24,807 nucleotides of DNA from DATBLY01 sp036555125 (GTDB lineage: Bacteria; Actinomycetota; UBA4738; HRBIN12), in contig DATBLY010000104.1 of the NCBI GenBank assembly GCA_036555125.1, positions 1 to 24,807 on the forward strand, read 5' to 3'. Below the pieces are notes generated by a model. The model was given only the letters and a program-made list of their open reading frames with translations. It was not told the origin of the DNA and ran no database searches. The position numbers and the translations under genes are program-made. Shown here one piece after another: positions 1-7,257 of this stretch; the first letter of the stretch is position 1, and the number at the start of each line of letters is the position of its first letter.

Positions 1-653
1 CGCGCCTGTGGCTGACCGCCTCCGGGGGACCGTTCAGGGGGATGACCCGCCGAGAGCTGGAACGTGTCACGGTCGAGCAGGCACTGCGGCATCCCCGCTG
101 GACGATGGGACCGAAGATCACGATCGACTCGGCGACGCTGATGAACAAGGGCCTCGAGGTGATCGAGGCGCACTACCTGTTCGACCTGGACTACTCGCAG
201 ATCCACGTGCTGATCCACCCCGAGGGCCTGGTTCATGCGATCGCGGAGTTCAGGGACGGCAGCATGCGTGCCGAGATGGCAGTAGCGGACATGCGTCTCC
301 CCATCCAGCTCGCGCTCGCGTGGCCGGAGCGACTCCCGACCGGCGTCGCTCAGGCTCCCCTGACCGAGCGACCGCTCACGTTCGAGCCCGTCGACCGCGA
401 GGCGTTCCCGGCGCTGGACCTCGCCTACCGCGTGGGAGGGCTCGGCCTGACCTTCCCGGCCGTGATGAATGCGGCGAACGAGGTGGCCGTGATGGCGTTC
501 CTCGAGGGCAAGATCGCCCTGACCCGGATCGTCGAGATCGTGCAGTCGGCCGTCGACGAGCACGAGCCGTCCGGGGTCCTGTCGATCGTGCAGATCGAGC
601 GTGCGGACGCCTGGGCGCGCCAGCGCGCGGCCGAGCTCGCCGAGGCCGGCTAG
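1..653 (+). CDS. dxr: 1-deoxy-D-xylulose 5-phosphate reductoisomerase, 3' part (5' end outside window)
   Basis: Dxr converts 1-deoxy-xylulose 5-phosphate to 2-C-methyl-erythritol 4-phosphate with NADPH and a divalent metal, the first committed step of the cytosolic MEP isoprenoid pathway. The reading frame is open from base 3 and stops at 651-653; the N-terminal NADPH-binding half lies before the window. Visible family motifs are LTASGGPFRG (substrate-phosphate loop), then PKITIDSATLMNKGLEVIEA, which carries the substrate-binding Ser, Asn and Lys and the metal-binding Glu, and NAANEVAV further on. The ATG at 42 is internal and is not the start, because conserved Dxr sequence continues upstream of it. 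rseP follows after 6 bases, and ispG of the same pathway lies about 3.8 kb downstream, as in other actinobacteria. The family assignment is very secure; only completeness is limited. Confidence 0.96.
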   Translation, partial: RLWLTASGGPFRGMTRRELERVTVEQALRHPRWTMGPKITIDSATLMNKGLEVIEAHYLFDLDYSQIHVLIHPEGLVHAIAEFRDGSMRAEMAVADMRLPIQLALAWPERLPTGVAQAPLTERPLTFEPVDREAFPALDLAYRVGGLGLTFPAVMNAANEVAVMAFLEGKIALTRIVEIVQSAVDEHEPSGVLSIVQIERADAWARQRAAELAEAG

Positions 654-659
654 GGACCG

Positions 660-1778
660 ATGTCCGGGACGCTCGCGATCGTCGCGTTCTTCTCGGGGCT
701 GCTGTTCATCATCCTGATCCACGAGGCCGGGCACTACCTGGCCGCCCGAAGGTTGGGGTTCCAGGTGCTCGAGTACTTCGTGGGCTTCGGGCCCCGCGTC
801 TGGTCGTTCCGGCGCGGCGAGATCGAGTACGGCGTCAAGGCGCTCCCGCTCGGGGGCTACGTGAAGATCGCGGGGATGAACCCATACGAGCCCGTGGCTC
901 CGGAGGACCTGCCGCGGAGCTACGGTGCCAAACCGATCTGGCAACGCGCGTTGGTGATCCTCGCGGGTCCCGGCTCGCACTTCGTGGTGGCGGCGATCCT
1001 GTTCGCCGTGTGGCTGTTCGTCTTCGGCGACCCCCGGAGCCCGGTCCCCGTGGTGGGCATCGTGGACACGACGCTCGAGAACGGCCAGCCGTCCCCCGCG
1101 GCGGCGGCCGGCCTGCAGCCCGGCGACCGGATCGTGGGCGTCGATGACCTCGCCGCCCCGACCCCCGACCAGCTGCTCGACTACTCGAGCGACCACGTCG
1201 GCCAGCCGGTCGTCTTCACGATCGAGCGCGACGGGCAGGAGCTCGAGATCACGATGATCCCGCAGGAGGACGTCGTGGGTGGCGAGACGATCGGCCGGAT
1301 CGGGATCCGGTTGGGCTTCGACAAACCGGGGTTGGTGGGAGCCGTCGTGGGAGGCGTGAAGGAGGTCGGCCGCGCGATCGAGACGTCGGTCCACCAGATC
1401 ACGCGGATCTTCGGACCCGAGGGCATCGGGCGGGTGTTCTCCCTCCTGTTCACCGATGAGCCGCGGTCGGCGAACGACCCGACGAGCGTCGTGGGGATCG
1501 GCCAGGCGGTCGGACAGACGGGCTCGGCCGGTGACTGGGGAGCGGTCCTGTACTTCCTCGCGTTCGTCACGGTGTTCATCGGGCTGATCAACCTGCTGCC
1601 CCTGCCGCCCTTCGACGGTGGCCATCTGGCGGTGCTCGCGATCGAGAAGGTCCGCGGCAAGACGATCGACATGCGCAAGCTGATCCCGGTGTCGGCGGCC
1701 GTGATGGCGTTCTTCGTGGTGTTCGTGCTGGCGACGATCATCCTCGACATCACGAAGCCCATCACGATCGCGCCCTGA
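660..1778 (+). CDS. rseP: RseP/Rip1-type site-2 intramembrane zinc metalloprotease
   Basis: 372 residues, close to the usual size of this M50B family, which cleaves membrane-bound anti-sigma factors or signal remnants inside the bilayer. The first membrane helix holds the zinc motif HEAGH at residues 21-25. A PDZ domain lies at about 130-205 (GLQPGDRIVGVDD). The second active-site motif, NLLPLPPFDGG at 311-321, supplies the third metal ligand, Asp319. Hydrophobic helices surround both motifs and a last one lies near 345-367. The ATG at 660 is 6 bases after the dxr stop, so the two are co-transcribed. dxr-rseP-ispG is the mycobacterial arrangement (there rip1), but here a signalling cassette separates rseP from ispG. 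The natural substrate cannot be told from sequence; no anti-sigma factor is encoded nearby. Confidence 0.95.
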   Translation: MSGTLAIVAFFSGLLFIILIHEAGHYLAARRLGFQVLEYFVGFGPRVWSFRRGEIEYGVKALPLGGYVKIAGMNPYEPVAPEDLPRSYGAKPIWQRALVILAGPGSHFVVAAILFAVWLFVFGDPRSPVPVVGIVDTTLENGQPSPAAAAGLQPGDRIVGVDDLAAPTPDQLLDYSSDHVGQPVVFTIERDGQELEITMIPQEDVVGGETIGRIGIRLGFDKPGLVGAVVGGVKEVGRAIETSVHQITRIFGPEGIGRVFSLLFTDEPRSANDPTSVVGIGQAVGQTGSAGDWGAVLYFLAFVTVFIGLINLLPLPPFDGGHLAVLAIEKVRGKTIDMRKLIPVSAAVMAFFVVFVLATIILDITKPITIAP

Positions 1779-1884
1779 GGTCCGCGGGCGCCATCCCGCT
1801 CGGCCACGACTCCTCTGTCTCGACGCCGCTCGGCACGCCACGATTTCTCCACACGGCCTGGTCATCGGCCCGACGACCCCCGGA

Positions 1885-1890
1885 TACGAT
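1885..1890 (+). promoter_or_regulatory. -10 box (TACGAT) of the response regulator operon, probably leaderless
   Basis: TACGAT fits the actinobacterial TANNNT -10 hexamer and ends 6 bases before the GTG start at 1897. Transcription should therefore begin at or next to the start codon. No ribosome binding site precedes the GTG. No convincing -35 is seen. It lies in the 118-base gap after rseP, which shows no clear terminator. Confidence 0.55.
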
Positions 1891-1896
1891 GGCGCG

Positions 1897-2592
1897 GTGC
1901 CCGACCAGACCGTGCTCGTCGTGGACGACGAGGAGGCCATCGCCGAGGCCGTCCGCGCCCGGCTGGAAGCGGAGGGATACCGCGTCCTCGTCGCCGGCGA
2001 CGGCCCGCAGGCGATCGAGCTGCACGCGGAGCATCATCCCGATCTCGTCGTCCTCGACCTGATGCTCCCCGGGATGGACGGCCTGGAGGTCTGCAAGGCG
2101 ATCCAGCGGAACGCCTGGACCCCGGTGCTGATGCTCACGGCGCGGACCGAGGAGGCCGACAAGGTCGCGGGGTTCGCGGTCGGCGCGGACGACTACCTGA
2201 CGAAGCCATTCAGCCTGCGCGAGCTCGTGGTGCGGGTGAAGGCCATCCTGCGACGCATCGACCGGATCCGCGCGGTGCGGGACGAGGGACCGATCGTCCG
2301 CCCTGGGATCGAGATCGACGCGGCCCGCAGGCGCGTGGCCGTCGACGGGAGCGAGGTGCAGCTGACGCCGCTCGAGTTCGAGATCCTGATCGCGCTCGCG
2401 CGGGACCCCGGGATCGTGCTGTCGCGTGATCAGCTGATGGATCGCGTGTGGGGCTATCGCGACTACGCGGGCGGTCGTGTCGTCGACTCTCACGTCGCCA
2501 GGATCCGGCGCAAGCTCGGCGAGGATGGGAACGACCCGCGGTTCATCCGCACGGTCCACGGCGTCGGCTACGCGTTCCAGGAACCGCCGTGA
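1897..2592 (+). CDS. OmpR/PhoP-family DNA-binding response regulator
   Basis: 231 residues: receiver domain at about 5-118, then a winged-helix DNA-binding domain at about 130-229. Receiver residues are in place: acidic pair Asp10/Asp11, phospho-acceptor Asp54 in LDLMLPG, Thr81, and Lys103 in TKPF. The C-terminal domain has the family pattern LTPLEFEIL, DQLMDRVWGY, VDSHVARIRRKLG and IRTVHGVGYAF. The GTG at 1897 is chosen because VLVVDDE begins a few residues later and a nearby ATG at 1889 is out of frame. The last four bases overlap the start of the kinase gene (GTGA), giving translational coupling, so the two form a cognate pair. It resembles PhoP/MtrA/YycF-type regulators, but orthology to a named one cannot be set from sequence alone. 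Target genes are unknown; the coupled YjbQ gene and rseP are the nearest candidates. Confidence 0.95.
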   Translation: MPDQTVLVVDDEEAIAEAVRARLEAEGYRVLVAGDGPQAIELHAEHHPDLVVLDLMLPGMDGLEVCKAIQRNAWTPVLMLTARTEEADKVAGFAVGADDYLTKPFSLRELVVRVKAILRRIDRIRAVRDEGPIVRPGIEIDAARRRVAVDGSEVQLTPLEFEILIALARDPGIVLSRDQLMDRVWGYRDYAGGRVVDSHVARIRRKLGEDGNDPRFIRTVHGVGYAFQEPP

Positions 2593-3938
2593 GCACGCGA
2601 CCCTTCGAGAAGCTCCCCACGATCCGGGCGAAGCTCGGGTCGACGATCGTGTTCGCGGTCGGGATGACCGTCGTCCTCGTCTACTTCATCCTCGCGTTCG
2701 CCCTGCGCAATTCGTTCCGCGACGCCGACCTCGTGGACCTCCTACAGCTGGCGCAGTCGCACAGCGCGGGCGCGGCGGACCCGGTCGACGACGGGCGGAC
2801 CTCGTACCTCTCGGTCGTCGGGGGGACGGAGACGTGGCTGGGCGACGAGCTCCCCGAGCCGCCGATGTTCGACGGCGGCGTCCACGTGGGCGTCGCGAAC
2901 GGCGTGGAGTACGCGGCGGTCCCGTCGCGGGGCGAGGACTCCGGGATGTTCTACGCGGTCCGTCGTGAGCCCGGGTTCGTGGTCGCCTCCACCCGCTTCC
3001 TGTTCGAGTTCTGGGTGCAGCTACTGGTCGCCGGCGCCCTGGCATCGGGGATCGCGCTGGTCGTGGCTCGGTGGCTCGCGCGCGGGATGACGCAGCCGCT
3101 GCGTGACATGGCGGGCGCGGCCCAGCGGATGGAGGTCGGTGACTACAGCCAGCGGGTGCACACGCAGAGCCGCGACGAGGTCGGTCAGCTCGCGACGGCC
3201 TTCAACCGCATGAGCGGCGAGCTCGAGAACCTCGAACGGAGCCGGCGCGACCTCGTCGCGAACGTCTCGCATGAGCTGAAGACGCCGATCGCCGCGATCC
3301 GTGCACACCTCGAGAACCTGCTCGACGGCGTCGAGGCGCCGGACCCCGCGACCCTGCAGGTGATGCTCACGCAGACCGAGCGGCTGTCGCGTCTGATCGA
3401 CCAGCTCCTCGAGCTCTCGCGCCTGGAGTCTGGCGAGCTGCCGTTGCGACGCGAGGAGATCGAGCTGGCGCCGCTGGTGTCGCAGGTGCTGTCCGAGATC
3501 GAGGTCGCCCGCTCCGATCGCGGGGTGGAGGTGGCGAGCGACGTTCCGGACGACCTGCCCCCCATCGAGGTGGACCGCGAGCGCGTGCATCAGGTCCTGT
3601 TCAACCTGCTGGACAACGCCGTCCGGTTCACCCCGAACGGCGGGTCCGTCCGGGTCTCGGCCGAGCGGCACAACGGCTCCGTGGAGGTGCGCGTCGCGGA
3701 CACCGGGGTCGGGATCTCGGCGGAGCACCTGCCGCGCCTCTTCGAGCGCTTCTACCGCGCCGACCCGGCCCGCTCGCGCGGGGACGGGGGCACGGGGATC
3801 GGCCTCGCGATCGCGCGGTCCGTCGTCGAGGCCCACGGCGGGCACATCACCGCACGGAGCGAACCGGGTTCGGGGAGCGTCTTCGCGTTCGACCTGCCCG
3901 TCGCATCCGGATCGAAGAGCCGGAGGGGGGAACCGTGA
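2589..3938 (+). CDS. Membrane sensor histidine kinase (HAMP-HisKA-HATPase)
   Basis: 449 residues from the GTG at 2589, which overlaps the regulator stop by 4 bases; the open frame upstream of it is a shadow. Membrane helix 1 lies at about 18-39, an extracytoplasmic sensor loop of about 100 residues with no recognised fold follows, and helix 2 lies at about 141-163. Next come a HAMP domain (GMTQPLRDMAGAAQRME to about 215), the dimerisation domain with phospho-acceptor His228 in VSHELKTP, and the ATP-binding domain with N box (LFNLLDNAVRF), G1 (DTGVGI), F box (LFERFYRAD) and G2 (GGTGIGLAI). All catalytic boxes are intact. Expected role: autophosphorylation at the inner membrane and transfer to Asp54 of the upstream regulator. 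The signal sensed cannot be inferred. The stop overlaps the next gene by 4 bases, making a three-gene unit. Confidence 0.95.
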   Translation: MSTRPFEKLPTIRAKLGSTIVFAVGMTVVLVYFILAFALRNSFRDADLVDLLQLAQSHSAGAADPVDDGRTSYLSVVGGTETWLGDELPEPPMFDGGVHVGVANGVEYAAVPSRGEDSGMFYAVRREPGFVVASTRFLFEFWVQLLVAGALASGIALVVARWLARGMTQPLRDMAGAAQRMEVGDYSQRVHTQSRDEVGQLATAFNRMSGELENLERSRRDLVANVSHELKTPIAAIRAHLENLLDGVEAPDPATLQVMLTQTERLSRLIDQLLELSRLESGELPLRREEIELAPLVSQVLSEIEVARSDRGVEVASDVPDDLPPIEVDRERVHQVLFNLLDNAVRFTPNGGSVRVSAERHNGSVEVRVADTGVGISAEHLPRLFERFYRADPARSRGDGGTGIGLAIARSVVEAHGGHITARSEPGSGSVFAFDLPVASGSKSRRGEP

Positions 3939-4384
3939 AGTCGACCACGACGAGCGTGGAGGTGGCCGCGCCGAAACGCTACAGCTACCTCGACCTGACC
4001 GAGGACCTGCAGCGAGCGATCAAGGACGCCGGCGTGACCGACGGCGCGGCGATCGCGTTCTGCGAGCACACGACCTGCGCCCTGCTGATCAACGAATGGG
4101 AGGACGGCGCGCTCGCCGACTTCCGCCGCAGGATGACCGAGCTGGCGCCGGATGAGGGCGTCTATTACGCGCACGACGATTTCGACGTCCGCACGCAGAA
4201 CCTCCACGCGGACGAGCGCCGGAACGGTCACGCGCACGTCAAGGCGATGCTGCTGTCCGCCACGTCCCACGCGATCCCTGTCGTGGCCGGTGAGCCCGGG
4301 TTCGGCCGTTGGCAGCGCCTGATGTTGTTCGAGATGGACGAACCGAAGCCGCGCCGCGTGACGTTCCACGTCTTCGGGAGCTGA
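3935..4384 (+). CDS. YjbQ / UPF0047 family protein
   Basis: 149 residues, the usual family length. GTG start at 3935 overlaps the kinase stop (GTGA) and has a strong purine-rich ribosome site (cggagggggg, 3921-3930). Family signatures are visible: EHTTCALLINE at 44-54 (His45, Thr46, Thr47, Glu54), NGHAHVKAMLL with His99 and His101, and the C-terminal GFGRWQRLMLFEMDEPKPRR. The conserved His and Glu residues cluster in a possible metal or ligand pocket. Some relatives have weak thiamin phosphate synthase activity, but the true biochemical role is unsettled and I do not assign one. Its tight coupling to a two-component system is unusual for this generally solitary gene and suggests shared expression with the signalling pair. 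Confidence 0.9.
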   Translation: MKSTTTSVEVAAPKRYSYLDLTEDLQRAIKDAGVTDGAAIAFCEHTTCALLINEWEDGALADFRRRMTELAPDEGVYYAHDDFDVRTQNLHADERRNGHAHVKAMLLSATSHAIPVVAGEPGFGRWQRLMLFEMDEPKPRRVTFHVFGS

Positions 4385-4413
4385 CCATCCCTCGGTTCAT
4401 CCGCCACCCTCCG

Positions 4414-4419
4414 TAGACT
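4414..4419 (+). promoter_or_regulatory. -10 box (TAGACT) of ispG
   Basis: TAGACT matches TANNNT and ends 10 bases before the ispG ATG at 4430. This implies a very short 5' leader (about 3-5 bases) in the 45-base gap after the YjbQ gene. GGAG at 4424-4427 is too close to the ATG to serve as a normal ribosome site. No clear -35. Confidence 0.45.
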
Positions 4420-4429
4420 GGCTGGAGCG

Positions 4430-5539
4430 ATGCTGAGCGCACGGCGCCCCACTCGGCAGATCCGGATCGGCGACGTGCCGGTCGGTGGCGACGCGCCAGT
4501 CTCCGTCCAGTCGATGACGACGACGAAGACGTCGGATATCAACGCGACGCTGCAGCAGATCGCCTCGCTCGTGGCCGCGGGCGTCGACATCGTCCGCGTC
4601 GCGGTGCCGCACTGGGAGGACGCCGAGGCCCTGGTCGCGATCGCGACGAAGTCCACGGTGCCGGTCGTCGCCGACATCCACTTCCAGTGGAAGTACGCGA
4701 TGGCCGCGCTCGAGGCGGGGATCCAGGGCCTGCGGATCAACCCGGGCAACATCAGGTACCAAGACAAGGTGCGCCTGATCGCCCGGGAGGCGAAGGCCCG
4801 GGGCGTCCCGATCCGGATCGGCGTGAACGCCGGCTCGCTCGAGAAGGAGCTCCTCGAGAAGCACGGCGCGCCGACGCCCGACGCGCTGGTCGAGTCGGCG
4901 CTGAACGAGGCGCGGATCCTCGAAGAGGAGGACTTCACCGACATCAAGATCTCGGTCAAGCACTCGAACCCCCGCGTGATGATCGAGGCGTACCGGCGGC
5001 TGGCCGCGGCCTGCGACTATCCGCTGCATCTGGGCGTCACCGAGGCCGGCCCGATGCCCATGGGCGGCGTGAAGAGCGCCGTGGGGATCGGGACGCTGCT
5101 CGCGGAGGGGATCGGCGACACGATCCGCGTCTCGCTCACGGACGACCCCGTCGAGGAGGTGAAGGTCGGAACGAAGATCCTCGAGTCGCTCGGGCTGCGC
5201 CGGCGCGGCCTGGACCTCGTGGCCTGCCCCTCCTGCGGGCGGGCGGAGGTCGACGTGCTCGGACTGACGAAGGAGGTCAACGAGGCGCTGGAGCGGGAGG
5301 GCATCACCCAGCCGGTGCGCGTCGCGGTCATGGGGTGCGTCGTCAACGGACCCGGCGAGGCGCGGGAGGCCGACCTGGGGATCGCCGCGGGCAAGGGGCA
5401 GGGCTTCTTGATCGTGCGGGGCGAGGTCGTCGACAAGATCCCGGAGTCCGAGTTCGTGGTTCGGCTCGTCGCCGAGGCGAAGCGGATGGCGGCCGAGAAG
5501 CAGGCCGCGGGGCCCGACGCCGAGGATGCCCTGGTCTGA
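4430..5539 (+). CDS. ispG: 4-hydroxy-3-methylbut-2-enyl diphosphate synthase (flavodoxin/ferredoxin)
   Basis: IspG (GcpE) reductively opens the ring of methylerythritol cyclodiphosphate to HMBPP, the penultimate step of the MEP pathway, using a [4Fe-4S] cluster. 369 residues, normal for the short bacterial form. The N-terminal TIM barrel includes PVSVQSMTTTKT, VADIHFQWKYA, LRINPGN and HLGVTEAG. The C-terminal domain has the cluster ligands with exact family spacing: Cys266 and Cys269 (CPSCGR), Cys303 (GCVVNGPGEA) and Glu310. The ATG at 4430 follows a -10 box closely, so ispG appears to have its own promoter and not to depend on the upstream signalling operon. It completes the pairing with dxr at the window start. 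A 25-base inverted repeat lies 36 bases after its stop. Confidence 0.97.
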   Translation: MLSARRPTRQIRIGDVPVGGDAPVSVQSMTTTKTSDINATLQQIASLVAAGVDIVRVAVPHWEDAEALVAIATKSTVPVVADIHFQWKYAMAALEAGIQGLRINPGNIRYQDKVRLIAREAKARGVPIRIGVNAGSLEKELLEKHGAPTPDALVESALNEARILEEEDFTDIKISVKHSNPRVMIEAYRRLAAACDYPLHLGVTEAGPMPMGGVKSAVGIGTLLAEGIGDTIRVSLTDDPVEEVKVGTKILESLGLRRRGLDLVACPSCGRAEVDVLGLTKEVNEALEREGITQPVRVAVMGCVVNGPGEAREADLGIAAGKGQGFLIVRGEVVDKIPESEFVVRLVAEAKRMAAEKQAAGPDAEDALV

Positions 5540-5575
5540 CTCGGGCCGTGCCGCGCCGAGCCCGGCCGGACCGTC

Positions 5576-5600
5576 GACCTAGTCTGAGCCAGACTAGGTC
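5576..5600. repeat. Perfect 25-base inverted repeat (11-base arms, 3-base loop): operator or terminator
   Basis: Arms GACCTAGTCTG and CAGACTAGGTC are exact reverse complements around AGC. It is notably AT-richer than its surroundings. It sits 36 bases after the ispG stop and 34 bases before the start chosen for the secreted protein gene. There is no T-run after it, so a classical intrinsic terminator is not supported, although high-GC actinobacteria often use hairpins without one. TAGTCT at 5580-5585 inside the left arm could be a -10 box, in which case the repeat would be an operator covering the start of transcription. The structure is certain; the function is inferred. Confidence 0.7.
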
Positions 5601-5634
5601 TGAGGCCGCTCAACTTCGGAGCCCACCGGTGCCG

Positions 5635-6657
5635 ATGATGCTCCGCATGAGGCTGCGCTCGATCCCGGCGGTGGCGGCCGCGCTCGGCCTCGTCCTCGCC
5701 GGCACGACGGTCCCCGCGAGCGGATCCGGGCTAGGGAGGGACGTCCCCGACGTGGCGGACGGACGCCGCGCGCCGGTCCCCGGCACAGGGTGCACGGTCT
5801 TCCCCGACGACAACGTGTGGAACCTGGACGTCTCGCGCCTGCCCGTGCACCGCAGGAGCAAGACCTGGAAGCGCGCGATGCACGCGGGATCGACGCGGTT
5901 GCACCCGGACTTCGGTCCGCCGGCCTACGGGATGCCGTTCGACGTCGTCGGTGCGAACCACGGCACCGTCCGGATCGACTTCCGGTACGCGGACGAGAGC
6001 GATCCCGGCCCCTACCCGTTCGGTCCCGACATCCACATCGAGGGCGGGTCCGACGCGCACGCGATGATGATCGACCGCGACGCCTGCGTGCTGTACGAGC
6101 TGTACGCGGCCGACTGGAACGGCGGCGACCCGACGGCCGGCAGCGGGGCGATCTACGCGCTCGCCGGAGCTCGGGCGAACGACCTCCGTCCCGCCGGGTG
6201 GACGTCGGCCGACGCCGCGGGCCTGCCGATCTTCCCCGGCCTGGTGCGGTGGGACGAGGTCCGCGACGGGCGGATCGCGCACGCGATCCGCTTCACGGCG
6301 TCGTGCACCAGCCGGCGGTACGTGTGGCCCGCCCGGCATCAGGCCGGACAGGACGATCCGACCTGTCCGCCGATGGGTGCTCGGTTCCGCCTGAAGGCCG
6401 GCTTCGACGTCGGCGGCTTCAGCCGCGACGCCCGCGTGATCCTCGAGGCGATGAAGCACTACGGGATGATCGTCGCCGACAACGGGAGCGACTGGTACTT
6501 CCAGGGCGAGGTCAACGACCACTGGACGAACGACCTCCTCGACGAGCTGAAGGCGATCCCGGCGGGCGCCTTCGTCGCCGTGAACGCCGCCGCCTGCCGC
6601 GTGTCGCCCGACTCGGCGGCGTTCGCGTACGGACCCGGCTGCCCCGCGCCGCGGTGA
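5635..6657 (+). CDS. Conserved secreted protein of unknown function
   Basis: 340 residues from the ATG at 5635. The frame is open further upstream across ispG, but that part is an overlap shadow. Alternative starts are GTG 5629 (best spaced from GGAG at 5618), ATG 5638 and ATG 5647; all retain the signal peptide (positive MLRMRLR, hydrophobic 10-23, cleavage probably near 28-33). The mature part is rich in aromatic and acidic motifs I recognise as a widespread uncharacterised family: FPDDNVWNLDVSRLPV (56-71), HPDFG (90-94), ESDPGPYPF, IEGGSDAHAMMIDRD, TSADAAGLPIFPGLVRWDEV (190-209), YVWPARH, CPPMGARFRLKAGFDV and YGMIVADNGSDWYFQGE. Six cysteines (53, 151, 224, 244, 321, 336) could form three disulfides, fitting export. 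Conserved Asp, His and Glu suggest an enzyme or sugar-binding role, but I assign none. It converges on trpG with a 33-base gap. Confidence 0.85.
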   Translation: MMLRMRLRSIPAVAAALGLVLAGTTVPASGSGLGRDVPDVADGRRAPVPGTGCTVFPDDNVWNLDVSRLPVHRRSKTWKRAMHAGSTRLHPDFGPPAYGMPFDVVGANHGTVRIDFRYADESDPGPYPFGPDIHIEGGSDAHAMMIDRDACVLYELYAADWNGGDPTAGSGAIYALAGARANDLRPAGWTSADAAGLPIFPGLVRWDEVRDGRIAHAIRFTASCTSRRYVWPARHQAGQDDPTCPPMGARFRLKAGFDVGGFSRDARVILEAMKHYGMIVADNGSDWYFQGEVNDHWTNDLLDELKAIPAGAFVAVNAAACRVSPDSAAFAYGPGCPAPR

Positions 6658-6690
6658 CGCGCCGCGCCGCGCCGGCTCGCTACGCCCGGG

Positions 6691-7257
6691 TCAGCGGGTG
6701 AGCGCCAGGAAGTTCTCGACGATCCTCGGCCCCTCGGGTGTGAGGATCGACTCCGGGTGGAACTGCACGCCGAAGCGGGGGAGCGTCCGATGCTGGGTCC
6801 CCATGACGAGGCCGTCCTCGGTCCACGCGGTCAGCTCCAGCTCGTCGGGGAGCCGGTCGCGCTCGACCACGAGCGAGTGGTAGCGGCCGGCCTCGAACGG
6901 GTCGCTGACCCCTTCCAGGATGCCCTTGCCCTGGTGATGCACGAGCGAGGCCTTGCCGTGGACGGGCGTCTCGCGATCGACCGTCCCGCCGCACGCGACG
7001 CCGAGCGCCTGGTGGCCGAGGCACACGCCGAGCACGGGCGTCTCTTCGGGCAGGATCCGCAGGAGGTCGGTGAAGCACCCCGCGTCCTCGGGGCGGCCGG
7101 GGCCCGGTGAGAGCAGGACGGCCTCGGGGCCCCGCTCGACCAGCGCCTCGGCGGGCTCCGCGTCGCTCCGCACGACCTCGGTCCGCCGCCCGAGGCTCTC
7201 GACCAGCTGCACCAGGTTGTAGACGAACGAGTCGTAGTGGTCGACGACGAGGATCAC
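6691..7257 (-). CDS. trpG: Anthranilate synthase component II (glutamine amidotransferase)
   Basis: 188 residues, a stand-alone class I amidotransferase that hydrolyses glutamine and passes ammonia to TrpE. The triad is complete: Cys79 in GVCLGHQ, His167 and Glu169 in FHPES. Other family marks are the N-terminal DHYDSFVYNLVQ and the LLSPGPGRPEDAG oxyanion region. The GTG start (7257-7255) overlaps the trpE stop by 4 bases, so the subunits are translationally coupled, consistent with a 1:1 complex. Such a subunit may also serve PabB for folate (then called pabA), but coupling to trpE and its trp attenuator favour tryptophan synthesis. No other trp gene lies in the window. Confidence 0.93.
   Translation of the reverse strand: MILVVDHYDSFVYNLVQLVESLGRRTEVVRSDAEPAEALVERGPEAVLLSPGPGRPEDAGCFTDLLRILPEETPVLGVCLGHQALGVACGGTVDRETPVHGKASLVHHQGKGILEGVSDPFEAGRYHSLVVERDRLPDELELTAWTEDGLVMGTQHRTLPRFGVQFHPESILTPEGPRIVENFLALTR

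Noticed and set aside
1779..1896. Two near-direct copies of a cgctcggc-type string in the rseP-regulator gap
   Set aside because: Short, imperfect and GC-rich; not distinguishable from base composition.
4687..5634. N-terminal extension of the secreted protein across ispG
   Set aside because: The extension is low-complexity and overlaps ispG in another frame; the signal peptide begins after 5629.
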